Origin: Methylorubrum populi
GTDB lineage: Bacteria > Pseudomonadota > Alphaproteobacteria > Rhizobiales > Beijerinckiaceae
Length of the DNA: 64,000 nt
Reading direction: 5' to 3'
Assembly: GCF_002355515.1 (NCBI RefSeq)
Contig: NZ_AP014809.1
Coordinates: 1,574,501 to 1,638,500, forward strand
A program made the translations under genes and the position numbers. The notes under the pieces are model-generated. The model saw nothing but the letters and a program-made list of their open reading frames with translations. It did not search any database and was not told where the DNA came from. How positions within the stretch are numbered: position 1 is the stretch's first letter; each line of letters opens with the position of its first letter. Positions 53,532-64,000 of the stretch are shown one piece after another.

Positions 53532-53565
53532 GGAGCCCCTTCCTGCCTCGGCCGGGAGGGGCTCC
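53532..53565. terminator. Hairpin between converging fasciclin and anti-sigma genes
   Basis: GGAGCCCCT (53532-53540) and AGGGGCTCC (53557-53565) are perfect 9-bp arms around a 16-base loop. It lies 40 bp after the fasciclin stop and in the region shared with the converging anti-sigma gene. Without a T tract it is a likely bidirectional terminator or stability hairpin. Confidence 0.5.
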
Positions 53566-53616
53566 ACCGCGCGCCTTGAGCCGTATCCGGCCTGATTGCA
53601 TCAGGTCGGCGTCTCT

Positions 53617-53680
53617 CGGTCCTTGGTTTGACGCGCGTTCTTTCGCCGAACCGGCATCCACTTCGTCGGAAAGCGCTCTA
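53617..53680 (-). repeat. Possible dispersed intergenic repeat at the anti-sigma stop
   Basis: Read on the minus strand the segment begins TAGAGCGCTTTCCGACGAAG and continues GGATGCCGGTTCGGCGAAAG. TAGAGC is the same terminal hexamer as in the palindromic repeats at 31820, 39488 and 62122, and the first triplet is the stop codon of the anti-sigma gene. From memory, similar strings recur in rhizobial intergenic regions; this was not checked. Confidence 0.4.
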
Positions 53681-54403
53681 ATCGCGGATGAGGCGGCCCG
53701 AATAGACGACCGGGCCCGTGGCCTTGCCGGCGGGAGCGCCGCCCTTCGGCTCGACCGTGACGGCGAGGGTGGCCCCCGCGACGCCGTCGCGAAGATCGGC
53801 CGGCACCGGTATGGTCCCGGTCGTCTCGTTGACCAGGCCGAGTGAGCGGGGCGCGGCGCCCTCGTTGATGTACCAGAGCTCCAGGCTGCGGTCGGGCGGG
53901 GTTTCCGCCGCGAGGCTGCGGACCTGCACGACTCCGCTCGCGAGATCGACGCGCACGATCAGCGCCGGAAGGCTGCCGCCGCGATCGACCACAGCCAGAT
54001 ATTGCGGCGCGCCGACGGTCGCCGGCCGCGGTGCCGTCACGATCCAGAGAGCGAGCCCCGCCGCGAGCGCCGCCGCTCCCCCGGTCGCGAATCGCCAGCG
54101 CCGCAGCCCGCGCTCCAGCCGCCGGACCCGCAGATCCGTGGCGTCGGCCGCCGGACGCGGCGCGATCCGGGCCTCGACGGCCTCCCAGACCTGCGCGCCG
54201 GGCGCGACGGCGGGGGCCGTTGCGGCGAGCGGCGCCAGCCGCCTCTCCCAGGCCATCACCGCCTCGCGCAGGGCCGGATCCTGTTCCATGGCCCGCGCGA
54301 AGGCGGTGCGCTCGCTCGCGGTGAGGGTGCCGAGGACGTACTCGCCGGCCGCCCCATCGGGGTCCTCGGCCCAGAACGGCGGGGGAGTGACGCCCTCGCT
54401 CAT
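53678..54403 (-). CDS. RskA-like anti-sigma factor
   Basis: 241 residues. The N-terminal part has FWAEDPDGAAGEYVLGTLTA and SERTAFARAMEQDPALREAV, the zinc-less anti-sigma domain of RskA/ChrR-adjacent regulators. One membrane helix follows (WRFATGGAAALAAGLALWIV), then a periplasmic RskA domain (LAVVDRGGSLPALIVRVDLA, RSLELWYINEGAAPRSLGLV). It would hold the sigma factor until an outer signal triggers proteolysis. The start overlaps the sigma stop (ATGA). The stop TAG lies at the end of a repeat-like sequence. Confidence 0.93.
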   Translation of the reverse strand: MSEGVTPPPFWAEDPDGAAGEYVLGTLTASERTAFARAMEQDPALREAVMAWERRLAPLAATAPAVAPGAQVWEAVEARIAPRPAADATDLRVRRLERGLRRWRFATGGAAALAAGLALWIVTAPRPATVGAPQYLAVVDRGGSLPALIVRVDLASGVVQVRSLAAETPPDRSLELWYINEGAAPRSLGLVNETTGTIPVPADLRDGVAGATLAVTVEPKGGAPAGKATGPVVYSGRLIRD

Positions 54404-54957
54404 GCGGCCTCCAGACAGCCGCGCAGGCTGAGCAGGCCGCGGCGCAGCCAAGTCTTGATCGTGTTGACGGGCCGGTCGTAGCGGGCGGCCAGTTCCTCGC
54501 GCGACCAGCCCTCGCAATAGGCGAGGACGAGGCAGTCGCGCTGGGCGGTTTCCACGGTGTCGAGGCAATGCGCCAGGGCATCGCGGCGCGCGAGCTCCGT
54601 CTCGCCGTCGCGCGCATCGGCGAGACGGGCCAGCCAGTCGTCGTCCGCTTGGGTCAGCCGGGCGGCCTTGTCCTGACGCAACCGGTCGATGGCCTTGTGC
54701 CGGGCGATCGCGCCCAGCCAGACAAGCGGTGGGCCGGCCAGCGGATCGTAAGTGCCTGCCCGCTGCCAGATGCGCACGAACACCTCCTGCAGCACATCCT
54801 CGGCCGCGCTCCGGTCCTGCAGGATACGAAGGATGATCCCGAGAAGTTTCGGAGCGGTCGCGGCATAGAGCGCGCGCAGAGCCGCGCGGTCGCCCTCGGC
54901 CACAGCCCCGATCAGCCGCGCCAAATCTGCGTCGACAGACGCCTCCACGGTCGACAC
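54400..54957 (-). CDS. ECF-type RNA polymerase sigma factor
   Basis: 185 residues from GTG 54955-54957, with GGGGGGAG 5-10 bp upstream. Region 2: LRALYAATAPKLLGIILRIL then QDRSAAEDVLQEVFVRIWQR. Region 4: TVETAQRDCLVLAYCEGWSR and EELAARYDRPVNTIKTWLRR. Between them is WLGAIARHKAIDRLRQDKAA. It is SigK-like in layout and partner choice. It directs transcription of a small regulon, which by position probably includes the converging fasciclin gene and itself. Confidence 0.94.
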   Translation of the reverse strand: MSTVEASVDADLARLIGAVAEGDRAALRALYAATAPKLLGIILRILQDRSAAEDVLQEVFVRIWQRAGTYDPLAGPPLVWLGAIARHKAIDRLRQDKAARLTQADDDWLARLADARDGETELARRDALAHCLDTVETAQRDCLVLAYCEGWSREELAARYDRPVNTIKTWLRRGLLSLRGCLEAA

Positions 54958-55178
54958 GGCTCCCCCCTTGGCCTGAGCGTTCCCGCTTATCCTGCGGGTT
55001 CCGGCACCTCAACCGGCACGGCTCGCAGCTATGGCACAGCTTGGCCGCGACGGTCACGCGCTCGTGATCGACCGGCTGAGGCCGCCGGATATCGCTGCGA
55101 GGGAACACGGCCCAGCACACGCGGCAAGGCATCAAAGTCGGCGAAGTCGTCCAAGTTGCGGGGTCGCCCAAAACGAAG

Positions 55179-55207
55179 CCGCCCCCGGCCAGGCGGCGCG
55201 GGGGCGG
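55179..55207 (-). terminator. Intrinsic terminator of the small membrane gene
   Basis: On the minus strand CCGCCCCC (55207-55200) pairs with GGGGGCGG (55186-55179) around a 13-base loop, then CTTCGTTTT. It is 28 bp after the stop at 55235. Confidence 0.7.
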
Positions 55208-55234
55208 TTCCGATCATCCCGACGGGGATGGATG

Positions 55235-55444
55235 TCAGGCGGCGATCCTGGTCGCGGCGGCGGCGACGTTCTCGTTGGCCAGCCTGACCGTGCTGGCCGA
55301 AACGGAAGCGCGGCCCGTGGCCTGGAGGCTGGTCAGTTCACCGGCCGAGGCATGCACGCCGCCCTCGGTGCCGAAGCGCTCGGCCAGCATCACGACGAGG
55401 GTCACGTTGGCAATGGCGGCGGCGAGAACGATGAGGGCGATCAT
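55235..55444 (-). CDS. Small membrane protein, hypothetical
   Basis: 69 residues from ATG 55442-55444 (MIALIVLAAAIANVTLVVML); the first 20 residues are one membrane helix, followed by AERFGTEGGVHASAGELTSL and an Ala/Ser/Thr-rich tail ending ENVAAAATRIAA. The frame extends upstream to 55489, but the extra residues are polar and the Met start gives the better helix. I do not recognise the family. Strong context for expression: a 22-bp palindrome upstream and an intrinsic terminator behind. Confidence 0.6.
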   Translation of the reverse strand: MIALIVLAAAIANVTLVVMLAERFGTEGGVHASAGELTSLQATGRASVSASTVRLANENVAAAATRIAA

Positions 55445-55497
55445 GGCGGGCAGGTCCGTTGCTGCGTTGCGATGGAGCCTATATCGCACCGCACTTT

Positions 55498-55519
55498 GGT
55501 ATCTGGTATACCAGATACC
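55498..55519. promoter_or_regulatory. 22-bp perfect palindrome, likely regulator operator
   Basis: GGTATCTGGTA followed by its exact complement TACCAGATACC; the centre CTGGTATACCAG is a GntR/FadR-type operator core as I know it. It lies 54 bp upstream of the small membrane gene start on the minus strand, overlapping where a -35 element would be (a TATAGG-like -10 follows at about 55480). A second inverted repeat, CATGCT-ACAGG-AGCATG (55530-55546), is next to it. No GntR gene is in the window. Confidence 0.6.
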
Positions 55520-55567
55520 GCCGCTCAGTCATGCTACAGGAGCATGTCTCACCACCTGAGAGCCGCC

Positions 55568-56470
55568 TCACGGCTTCTTCGCGTCGCTGGAAGCAGGACT
55601 GCCGCTGCTGCCGGACCGTTCGACCTTGGCCGCTTCGCGCAGTTTGACGATGGTGTCCTGCTGCGCCTTGCGGGTGAGGTACTGGTCGATCTGCTCCTTC
55701 ATCTCGTCGAAGGTCGGCACCGGCTTCGTCCGCTTCTCCTCGACGCGCAGCACGTGCCAGCCGAACTGCGTCTTGACCGGATCGGAGACCTGACCCGGGG
55801 TCATCTTGAAGGCGGCATCGGCGAAGGGCTTCACCATCCGCTCCTGGGTGAACCAGCCGAGATCGCCGCCCTCGGTCTTGGAACCCGGATCCTTCGAGAC
55901 CTCAGCCGCGATCTTGGCGAAATCCTCGCCGCCCTTGATGCGCGCGGCGATCTTCTTCGCCTCGTCCTCGCTCTCCACGAGGATGTGGCGGGCCCGTACC
56001 TCCTCCTCCGGCTTCATCGACTTCACGGTCTGGTCGTAGAGCGCCTTGGCGGCCTCGGGCGTCACCGCCTTCTTGGCCTCGCGCTCGAGGTAGTCGTCGA
56101 GCAGGAGTTTGTCGCGGAAATAGGCGAGCTTGCGCTTGAATTCGGAGCTGTCGCCGATCTTGGCGGCCTCGGCCGCCTGCGCGCCGACCTTGAGATCGAT
56201 CATGTAATCGACCAGCAGGTTCTGCTTGGCGCCCTCATCGACGCCCGGCAGCGACAGCGCCGGGTCCTCGCCCGCGAGGGCAAGGTCGGCGGCGGTGATC
56301 GCCTGGCCGTTGACCCGCGCCACCACCGTTTCCGGCGGAACCGCCGCCGAGACCGGAGCGGGTGCGCTCGGCGTCTTCTGGCCGGCGGGTGCCTGGGCCA
56401 GGGCCGCACCGGGCAGGGCGAGGATCAGCGCGAGGGCGCTCGCGCGCCGGAGAGAGAACGGAATCGGCAT
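55568..56470 (-). CDS. Exported parvulin-type peptidyl-prolyl isomerase (PpiC/SurA-like)
   Basis: 300 residues from MPIPFSLRRASALALILALP (signal peptide ending AQA). A Pro/Ala-rich linker leads to a SurA-like N-terminal helical domain (VVARVNGQAITAADLALAGE, LVDYMIDLKVGAQAAEAAKI), then the rotamase domain: EEEVRARHILVESEDEAKKI, GGDLGWFTQERMVKPFADAA and TQFGWHVLRVEEKRTKPVPT. It acts on outer-membrane or periplasmic proteins during folding. It diverges from secA, and both belong to protein export, though no common control is visible. Confidence 0.93.
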   Translation of the reverse strand: MPIPFSLRRASALALILALPGAALAQAPAGQKTPSAPAPVSAAVPPETVVARVNGQAITAADLALAGEDPALSLPGVDEGAKQNLLVDYMIDLKVGAQAAEAAKIGDSSEFKRKLAYFRDKLLLDDYLEREAKKAVTPEAAKALYDQTVKSMKPEEEVRARHILVESEDEAKKIAARIKGGEDFAKIAAEVSKDPGSKTEGGDLGWFTQERMVKPFADAAFKMTPGQVSDPVKTQFGWHVLRVEEKRTKPVPTFDEMKEQIDQYLTRKAQQDTIVKLREAAKVERSGSSGSPASSDAKKP

Positions 56471-56756
56471 CGGAAGCGTCGTTCCTTGGGCGTCGTCCCC
56501 GCCGGGCCGGTCATCATGCCGTCCGGCTTGGTCCCGCGCGGGGCTCGTCGGGATGCGGCAGGTGCCGCGAAGCGCGACACAGGTGGAACCTCCGGGGGGC
56601 AAAGGCAAGCGTGGCCTTGATGGCCGCGCGCGCTCGTGACCGCGCCTCGGCACTACCGGATGCGCCTGCGGATATTTACCTCTATAAGCCCGCCCAATGC
56701 AGGCCGGCGGCGCCATGACATGCCGCCCGCGACGACCTCACGACCGCAGGTTCACG

Positions 56757-59663
<2,907 letters not shown>

Positions 59664-59670
59664 GCCTCCG

Positions 59671-60081
59671 GTGGGCGACGCGATCGTCTACGGGCTGGAG
59701 CCGGATCTCGACGCGGAAACCTTCCAGGGTGTCCTCGTCGAGTCCGGCCTCGCGCCGCGGCGGCCGGCCGAAGACCTCGAGCGGCTCGACCGGATGCTGC
59801 GGGCGTCCGACCTGATCGTCACCGCCCGGCGGGACGGGCGCCTCGTCGGCGTGGCGCGCACGCTCACCGACTTCGCCTTCTGTGCCTATCTCTCCGACCT
59901 CGCGGTCGCCCGCGACTGCCAGGGTCTCGGCATCGGCCGCCGCCTCATCGCCGAGACGCGGGCGGCGGCCGGCCCCGAGACCTCGCTGCTGCTCACCGCC
60001 GCACCAGGCGTCGAGGGCACTTACGAGGCCGTCGGCATGGCGCGGGTGCCGCACGCCTTCCGCACCGATCGGGAGCGCTGA
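59671..60081 (+). CDS. GNAT-family acetyltransferase
   Basis: 136 residues from GTG 59671, seven bases after secA. LIVTARRDGRLVGVARTLTD and CAYLSDLAVARDCQGLGIGR show the GNAT core with the acetyl-CoA loop (Q/R-x-x-G-x-G/A: QGLGIG), then RLIAETRAAAGPETSLLLTA and EAVGMARVPHAF. The frame continues from the end of secA without a good ribosome site, so the start is not certain. The substrate is unknown. Confidence 0.85.
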   Translation: MGDAIVYGLEPDLDAETFQGVLVESGLAPRRPAEDLERLDRMLRASDLIVTARRDGRLVGVARTLTDFAFCAYLSDLAVARDCQGLGIGRRLIAETRAAAGPETSLLLTAAPGVEGTYEAVGMARVPHAFRTDRER

Positions 60082-60085
60082 GGCG

Positions 60086-61252
60086 TCAGGGGCCTTCCGC
60101 CGCCAGCGCCTCCAGCACCGCGTGGGCCGCGGCGATGCGCGCCGCGATCGGGACGGCGCGGTTGGCCAGCATGACGAGGCCGATGCGCCGCTCCGGCACG
60201 AAGGCGACATAGGCGCCGAAGCCGTTGGTGGAGCCGGTCTTGTTGAACAGCGTCGGCCCGCTCGGCGCCTGCGGCGGATCGAGCCGCGCGGCCGGTTGCG
60301 CCTCCAGCGTCATGGCCGGCGCATTGCCGGCCTGAAGACGCTCCAGCGAGACCGGATAGGGGTACTGCTCCCAGCCGAGGCCCTGCACCATCGCGCCGAC
60401 TCGGAAATACCCGACATGGGTGCCCTCGACCGCCCGCCGCATCGGCGGATCGAGGCGGGTGGGATCGATGTTGGCCTCGACGAAGCGGATCATGTCGGCG
60501 GCGCTGGATTTGACGCCGTAGGCCTCGGCATCGAGAACGCCCGGATTGACGCGGATCGGCCGCTCGCCCTTGCCGTATCCCCAGGCGTAGCCGCCCATCG
60601 CGGCCTCGGGCACGCGGATGAACGAGTTCTTCAGTCCGAGTTCCGGAAACAGCCGGGTCCGCATCGACGCCGAAAAATCGCCGCCGAGGGCCGCCGCGGC
60701 AGCGGCTCCGAACAGGCCGAGGCTCGGATTGGAGTAGCGTCGCTCAGTGCCCGGCGGCGCGGAGGGCTGCCAATGCCGGAAATAGGCGGTCATCGCCGCC
60801 TCGTCGGTGACGCTGTCGGGGAATTGCAGCGGCAGGCCGCCGGCGGTGTAGGTGCCGAGTTCGAGCAGGCTCACCCGGTCGAGGGCGCTGTCCCGCAGCA
60901 CCGGCAGGAACCGGCTCGGTGCATCCTCGAGCGAGAGCCGGCCGAGCCCCTGCGCGTAGGCGGCGAGCGTCGCGGTGAAGGTCTTGCTGACCGAGCCGAT
61001 CTCGAACAGCGTGTCCCGCGTCACCGGACGCTGCCCGTCCCGGTCGGCAAGCCCGAAGGTGAAGACGGCGGAGCGCCCGTCCCGCGTCACGGCGACGGCG
61101 AGGCCGGGCACCTCGTACGCCTTCAGGAGCGGGCGGTAGGCCCGCTCCACGGCCTCGGCGATCCATGCGGACGCACCGTCATCCGCCGCCGTGGGCGCGG
61201 AGCCGCACAGCAGGCCGCTCAGGGCGAGGACGAAAAGTCCGGGCTTTCGCAT
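60086..61252 (-). CDS. Class C beta-lactamase (AmpC-like)
   Basis: 388 residues from [20 protein letters not shown] (signal peptide). Active-site motifs: the SxxK in [20 protein letters not shown], the YxN in [19 protein letters not shown] and the KTG in [20 protein letters not shown], in the right order and spacing. [20 protein letters not shown] and [19 protein letters not shown] fit AmpC. The full-length enzyme should hydrolyse beta-lactams in the periplasm, though some relatives are peptidases. No AmpR regulator is adjacent, so expression is probably constitutive. It converges with the GNAT gene. Confidence 0.93.
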   Translation of the reverse strand: MRKPGLFVLALSGLLCGSAPTAADDGASAWIAEAVERAYRPLLKAYEVPGLAVAVTRDGRSAVFTFGLADRDGQRPVTRDTLFEIGSVSKTFTATLAAYAQGLGRLSLEDAPSRFLPVLRDSALDRVSLLELGTYTAGGLPLQFPDSVTDEAAMTAYFRHWQPSAPPGTERRYSNPSLGLFGAAAAAALGGDFSASMRTRLFPELGLKNSFIRVPEAAMGGYAWGYGKGERPIRVNPGVLDAEAYGVKSSAADMIRFVEANIDPTRLDPPMRRAVEGTHVGYFRVGAMVQGLGWEQYPYPVSLERLQAGNAPAMTLEAQPAARLDPPQAPSGPTLFNKTGSTNGFGAYVAFVPERRIGLVMLANRAVPIAARIAAAHAVLEALAAEGP

Positions 61253-61303
61253 TGCGAAAATGGCGCGTTTCCTTCCTGGTTGATGCGGGCGAGGCGGGTG
61301 GGC

Positions 61304-62131
61304 ATGACGGGTGAGGAAAGCGCCGAAAGCGCGGCAGGAGCGGGGACCGACCGGCCGCTGGTGCGCAGCCTGCGTCTCGGGCTCGACGCGCCCCGGATCG
61401 GGCCGCTGCAGGCCGCCCTGGCGCTGGCGAGCGCGCCGCTCGGTTGGCTCAACGCTCATCGCGCCGGCTTCCTTCACGGCGACGAGGAGGCGCTCCTCAC
61501 CGACCGCCTCCACCCCCGCCGCCGCCACGGCCTGCTGATCGGGCGCTACGCCGCCAAATGCGCGCTCGCCGCGCTCCGGCCCGATCTCGACCCGCGGACC
61601 CTGGCGATCCGACCCGGCGTGCTGGAGCAGCCGGTTCTCTCCGGCGAGGGCACCGCGAATCTCGGCGTCAGCCTGTCCCATGCCGGCCCGGTCGCCGTGG
61701 CGGTCGTCTTTCCCGAAGCCTGCCCGATGGGGATCGATCTGGAGCGGATCCGGCCGGCCAACATCGCCCTGCTGACGCGCCAGACCACGGCAGTCGAGCG
61801 CCGGAACCTCGCCGCCTGCCTTGCCGTGCCGGAGGCCGAGCGGCTGACGCGGCTGTGGTGCCTGAAGGAAGCGCTGTCCAAGGCCCTGCGCTGCGGCCTC
61901 ACCGTGCCGCTCGATCTTCTGGCGGTCGGCCGCGTCGAGGCGGGACCAACGGGACTCGGTGTCACCTTCGCCCATTTCGCGCAGTACCGGGGCCTGAGCC
62001 TCGCCGCCGGCGACCTCGCCGCCGCCCTCGTGCTGCCGCGCCCGCCGGCGGTGACGCTTGCGATCGACGCGGCGGAATGGGCGGCGTTTCGAGAGGCCCT
62101 GGCCGAGGCCGCGGCGCGGGAGATGCGCTAG
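61304..62131 (+). CDS. 4'-phosphopantetheinyl transferase, C-terminus within repeat
   Basis: 275 residues from ATG 61304 (GAGGCGGG 10-3 bp upstream; Met at 61283 is also in frame). The family marks are [39 protein letters not shown] (Asp/Glu metal ligands) and [20 protein letters not shown] (WxxKEA). It loads phosphopantetheine onto carrier proteins. The last two codons and the stop (ATG CGC TAG, 62123-62131) belong to a palindromic repeat; orthologues may show a different C-terminus. It diverges from the AmpC gene. Confidence 0.88.
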   Translation: MTGEESAESAAGAGTDRPLVRSLRLGLDAPRIGPLQAALALASAPLGWLNAHRAGFLHGDEEALLTDRLHPRRRHGLLIGRYAAKCALAALRPDLDPRTLAIRPGVLEQPVLSGEGTANLGVSLSHAGPVAVAVVFPEACPMGIDLERIRPANIALLTRQTTAVERRNLAACLAVPEAERLTRLWCLKEALSKALRCGLTVPLDLLAVGRVEAGPTGLGVTFAHFAQYRGLSLAAGDLAAALVLPRPPAVTLAIDAAEWAAFREALAEAAAREMR

Positions 62132-62193
62132 GCTTCTGTTTTTGCATCATCTTTTTCCGAAATCCGGAAACCACCTTTCGGGATGATGCTCTA
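62122..62193. repeat. Palindromic repeat, half copy 3
   Basis: Only the second hairpin is present: GATGCGCTAGG (tail of the first-hairpin right arm) at 62122-62132, then CTTCTGTTTTTGCATCATCT, TTTTCCGAAATCCGGAAACC and ACCTTTCGGGATGATGCTCTA ending at 62193 in total. GCATCAT pairs with ATGATGC. It matches copy 1 in most positions. TAG at 62129-62131 is the stop of the phosphopantetheinyl transferase gene. Confidence 0.8.
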
Positions 62194-62237
62194 GCCTCCC
62201 GCATCGGCCGCGCCGATGATCGAAGGAACCGAATTCC

Positions 62238-62738
62238 ATGACGAGTTGGCGTCCGCCTCAAGCGATCCGCGTCAAGGTGATCGGGCTGGCGTGGCGCGGG
62301 GACGCGCTGCTGGCCGTCGAGGTCCTCGACGACGGCGGCCGGATCAAGGGCGTGCGTCCGCCGGGCGGCAGCATCGCCTTCGGCGAGACCCGCGAGCAGG
62401 CCCTGGCGCGGGAATTCCGGGAGGAGCTCGGCTGCGGCGTGACCATCGCCGGCCCCTGGACGGTGTTCGAGAATATCTACCGCCACGAGGGCGCGCTGGG
62501 TCACGAGATCGTCTTCGCCGCCGATATCCGCCTGCACGACGCGACCCTCTACGACCGCGACGTGATCCGTTTCAGCGAGGATGACGGCACGGCCTGCACC
62601 GCGCGCTGGCTCGCTCCGGCCGCGCTGCCGGACGGCGTCGCCCTGTTTCCCGACGGGCTCGCGGCGGCGCTGGCCTCGCGCCGAGAGCCGGGGCAGCACC
62701 CGGGATACGAGATCCGGCGTGATGCCCCGGCCGATTGA
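62238..62738 (+). CDS. Nudix hydrolase
   Basis: 166 residues. The Nudix box is GGSIAFGETREQALAREFRE then ELGCG (residues about 37-61), with RVKVIGLAWRGDALLAVEVL before it and VFENIYRHEGALGHEIVFAA after. TARWLAPAALPDGVALFPDG ends the domain. It probably hydrolyses a nucleoside diphosphate derivative; the substrate is unreadable. It stands between two copies of the palindromic repeat (62122 and 62748). Confidence 0.92.
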   Translation: MTSWRPPQAIRVKVIGLAWRGDALLAVEVLDDGGRIKGVRPPGGSIAFGETREQALAREFREELGCGVTIAGPWTVFENIYRHEGALGHEIVFAADIRLHDATLYDRDVIRFSEDDGTACTARWLAPAALPDGVALFPDGLAAALASRREPGQHPGYEIRRDAPAD

Positions 62739-62747
62739 TTCTACGTC

Positions 62748-62791
62748 ACCGTTTCCGGAAGCCGGCGGCCGCCTTTCGGGATGATGCCCTA
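62748..62791. repeat. Palindromic repeat, degenerate copy 4
   Basis: Contains ACCGTTTCCGGAAGCCGGCG and GCCGCCTTTCGGGATGATGCC then CTA in the same order as the second hairpin of copies 1-3, but the first hairpin and the GTTTTTGCATC box are missing. CCGGAAG pairs weakly with CTTTCGG. The last CTA (62789-62791) is the TAG stop of the minus-strand esterase gene. Confidence 0.65.
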
Positions 62792-64000
62792 TCCCCGTGC
62801 GCCCGGCAGGCTGTGGCTGAGGAAGAAGTCGAGCATCGCCCGCGAGGCATCCGGCCCGTTCGCGTCGGTGTAGCTGCCCGCCGGGCTGCCGCCGGACCAA
62901 GCATGGCCCGCGCCCTGCACCGACCACGCCTCGGCCTGCACCCGGCCGGTCTCGTCGGCGTAGCGGGTGCGGGTGTAGCTGTGACCGCTCCCGGTCCCGC
63001 CCTCTCGCCGCGGCGTCAGCGCCTCGACCCCGGCCTGGGCCAGCACCGCCTCGGCGTTGCGGGGATGGACCGTGCCGTCGCCCTCGCCGTGGAAGACGAT
63101 GGTCGGCACCCGCAGGGCCTGCGTCACCGCTCCGGCGCCGAAGCCGGCGGCACCGCCGGGCTCGGCCGCACCGGGCGCGCCGACGCGCATCGCCGCCAGC
63201 GCCGAGGGCAGGTCGCGGGCACAGCCCGCGGCGAGACCCGAATGCACGCCGAGCCCCGCGAACAGGTCGGGATAGGCCCGGGCGATGTTGGCCGCCGCCG
63301 CCCCGCCCGCCGAGAGGCCGGCGATGTAGATGCGGGAGCGGTCGATCGGGTGCTCGGCGCAGACCGCACGGACGAGCCCGGCGATGATGCCGGCCTCGCC
63401 CATTTCCCGGCCCTGGTCGCCGGGCTCGAACCAGTTCCAGCACCGCTGCGCGTTGGCCCGGCTCGATTGGCGGGGATAGACGACGTAGATCCCCTCCTCC
63501 TCGGCGAGCCCGTTCATGCGCGTGCCCGCGGCGAAGTCGTCCGGCGTCTGGGTGCAGCCGTGCAGCATCACGAGGAGCGGTCGCCGCCCGCTCCGCGGGC
63601 TCGGGATGAACAGCTTGTAGTCCCGCGCGCCGGCCGCATTGGAGAAGCTGCGCTCGACGAACTGGCCGTCTTCGGGCTCGACGCCCTCCGGTCTCGGAGC
63701 GTGCAGGTTGCCCCCCACCAGCCCCCGCAGGGAGGGAGCGAGGGTGCGCAGGCCCTGCATCATCTGGTCGATGTTCTCGCGCAGCCGCTCCGGGATCAGC
63801 GCCGCGTGGGCCGCGTCCGCCGCATGCGCCTCCGGGTCGAGCCGGGCCGCCGGGCCTTCGAGCCGCGGGACTGCGTGCGGGGTGGCCTCGGCCGGCTGCG
63901 GCCTCTCGGGAGCCGGTCCCGCGGCCCCGAGGCTGCGCTGGATCAGGGCGGTCGCCTCGCCGAGCCGTCCGGCCCGGGTCAGGCGGGTGGCCTCGGCCAT
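62789..64000 (-). CDS. LpqC / PHB-depolymerase-type esterase, 5' end probably outside window
   Basis: 403 residues are visible with a Met at the very edge (63998-64000), but homologues start some residues further up (typical text MN..FA..MAEATRLTRAGRL), so the start is likely beyond the window. An N-terminal helix TRLTRAGRLGEATALIQRSL leads to a linker and the hydrolase domain: RPLLVMLHGCTQTPDDFAAG, the nucleophile elbow IYIAGLSAGGAAAANIARAY, PTIVFHGEGDGTVHPRNAEA with the Asp, and GAGHAWSGGSPAGSYTDANG with the His. This is the poly(3-hydroxybutyrate) depolymerase-like family. No clear export signal is in the visible part. The stop lies in a repeat. Confidence 0.9.
   Translation of the reverse strand: MAEATRLTRAGRLGEATALIQRSLGAAGPAPERPQPAEATPHAVPRLEGPAARLDPEAHAADAAHAALIPERLRENIDQMMQGLRTLAPSLRGLVGGNLHAPRPEGVEPEDGQFVERSFSNAAGARDYKLFIPSPRSGRRPLLVMLHGCTQTPDDFAAGTRMNGLAEEEGIYVVYPRQSSRANAQRCWNWFEPGDQGREMGEAGIIAGLVRAVCAEHPIDRSRIYIAGLSAGGAAAANIARAYPDLFAGLGVHSGLAAGCARDLPSALAAMRVGAPGAAEPGGAAGFGAGAVTQALRVPTIVFHGEGDGTVHPRNAEAVLAQAGVEALTPRREGGTGSGHSYTRTRYADETGRVQAEAWSVQGAGHAWSGGSPAGSYTDANGPDASRAMLDFFLSHSLPGARG

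Overview
The window is about 70% GC and reads as the chromosome of an alphaproteobacterium of the Rhizobiales, most likely Methylobacterium or Methylorubrum. Reasons: a formaldehyde-activating-enzyme homologue, an F1 ATP synthase operon in the order atpHAGDC without Fo genes, an aerobic (CobG/CobN-type) cobalamin operon, CbtAB, DUF6111, DUF1285, and short palindromic repeats between genes. The genus is an inference from gene content and style, not from a marker gene. No rRNA, tRNA or CRISPR array was seen.

Layout. 1-6738: an HK97/gene-transfer-agent-like head module on the minus strand (small-terminase candidate, large terminase, portal, prohead protease, major capsid, and a head-tail connector cut by the window edge). 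Two trypsin-like protease genes on the plus strand sit between capsid and connector. 6975-7055: a 26-residue membrane peptide gene. 7134-17600: a minus-strand cobalamin/cobalt operon behind a cobalamin riboswitch, in the order cbtB, cbtA, DUF1636, cobW, DUF4349 lipoprotein, cobN, cobG, cobH, cobI, cobJ. Nearly all junctions overlap by a few bases. cobU and cobO diverge from it. cobN carries an in-frame palindromic insertion.

18920-31738: a mosaic of accessory genes. It holds a LysE exporter with a divergent LysR regulator, a broken higA, a divergent Fae homologue, a lipoprotein, two alpha/beta hydrolases, a sulfurtransferase/YeeE pair, a PAS hybrid histidine kinase, and an AraC regulator with a DUF308 membrane protein. 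31921-38875: a MoxR/DUF58/DUF4159/VWA membrane operon. 39074-42469: thioesterase, DUF1285, Nudix, DUF6111 and CCA-adding enzyme genes. 42531-42793: a structured, possibly sRNA-coding gap and two intrinsic terminators. 42818-47927: F1 ATP synthase.

48232-53491: ferrochelatase, methyltransferase, 5'-nucleotidase, uracil-DNA glycosylase and fasciclin genes. 53678-54957: a RskA-like anti-sigma factor and its ECF sigma factor, converging on the fasciclin gene. 55235-64000: a small membrane protein behind a 22-bp perfect palindrome, a parvulin, SecA, a GNAT protein, a class C beta-lactamase, a phosphopantetheinyl transferase, a Nudix protein and an LpqC/PHB-depolymerase-type esterase.

The two signals I consider least ordinary are the inverted-repeat element read through in frame inside cobN, and a family of palindromic repeats (31820, 39488, 62122, 62748, perhaps 53617). 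Terminal TAG triplets of that family serve as stop codons of the neighbouring genes at every copy seen.
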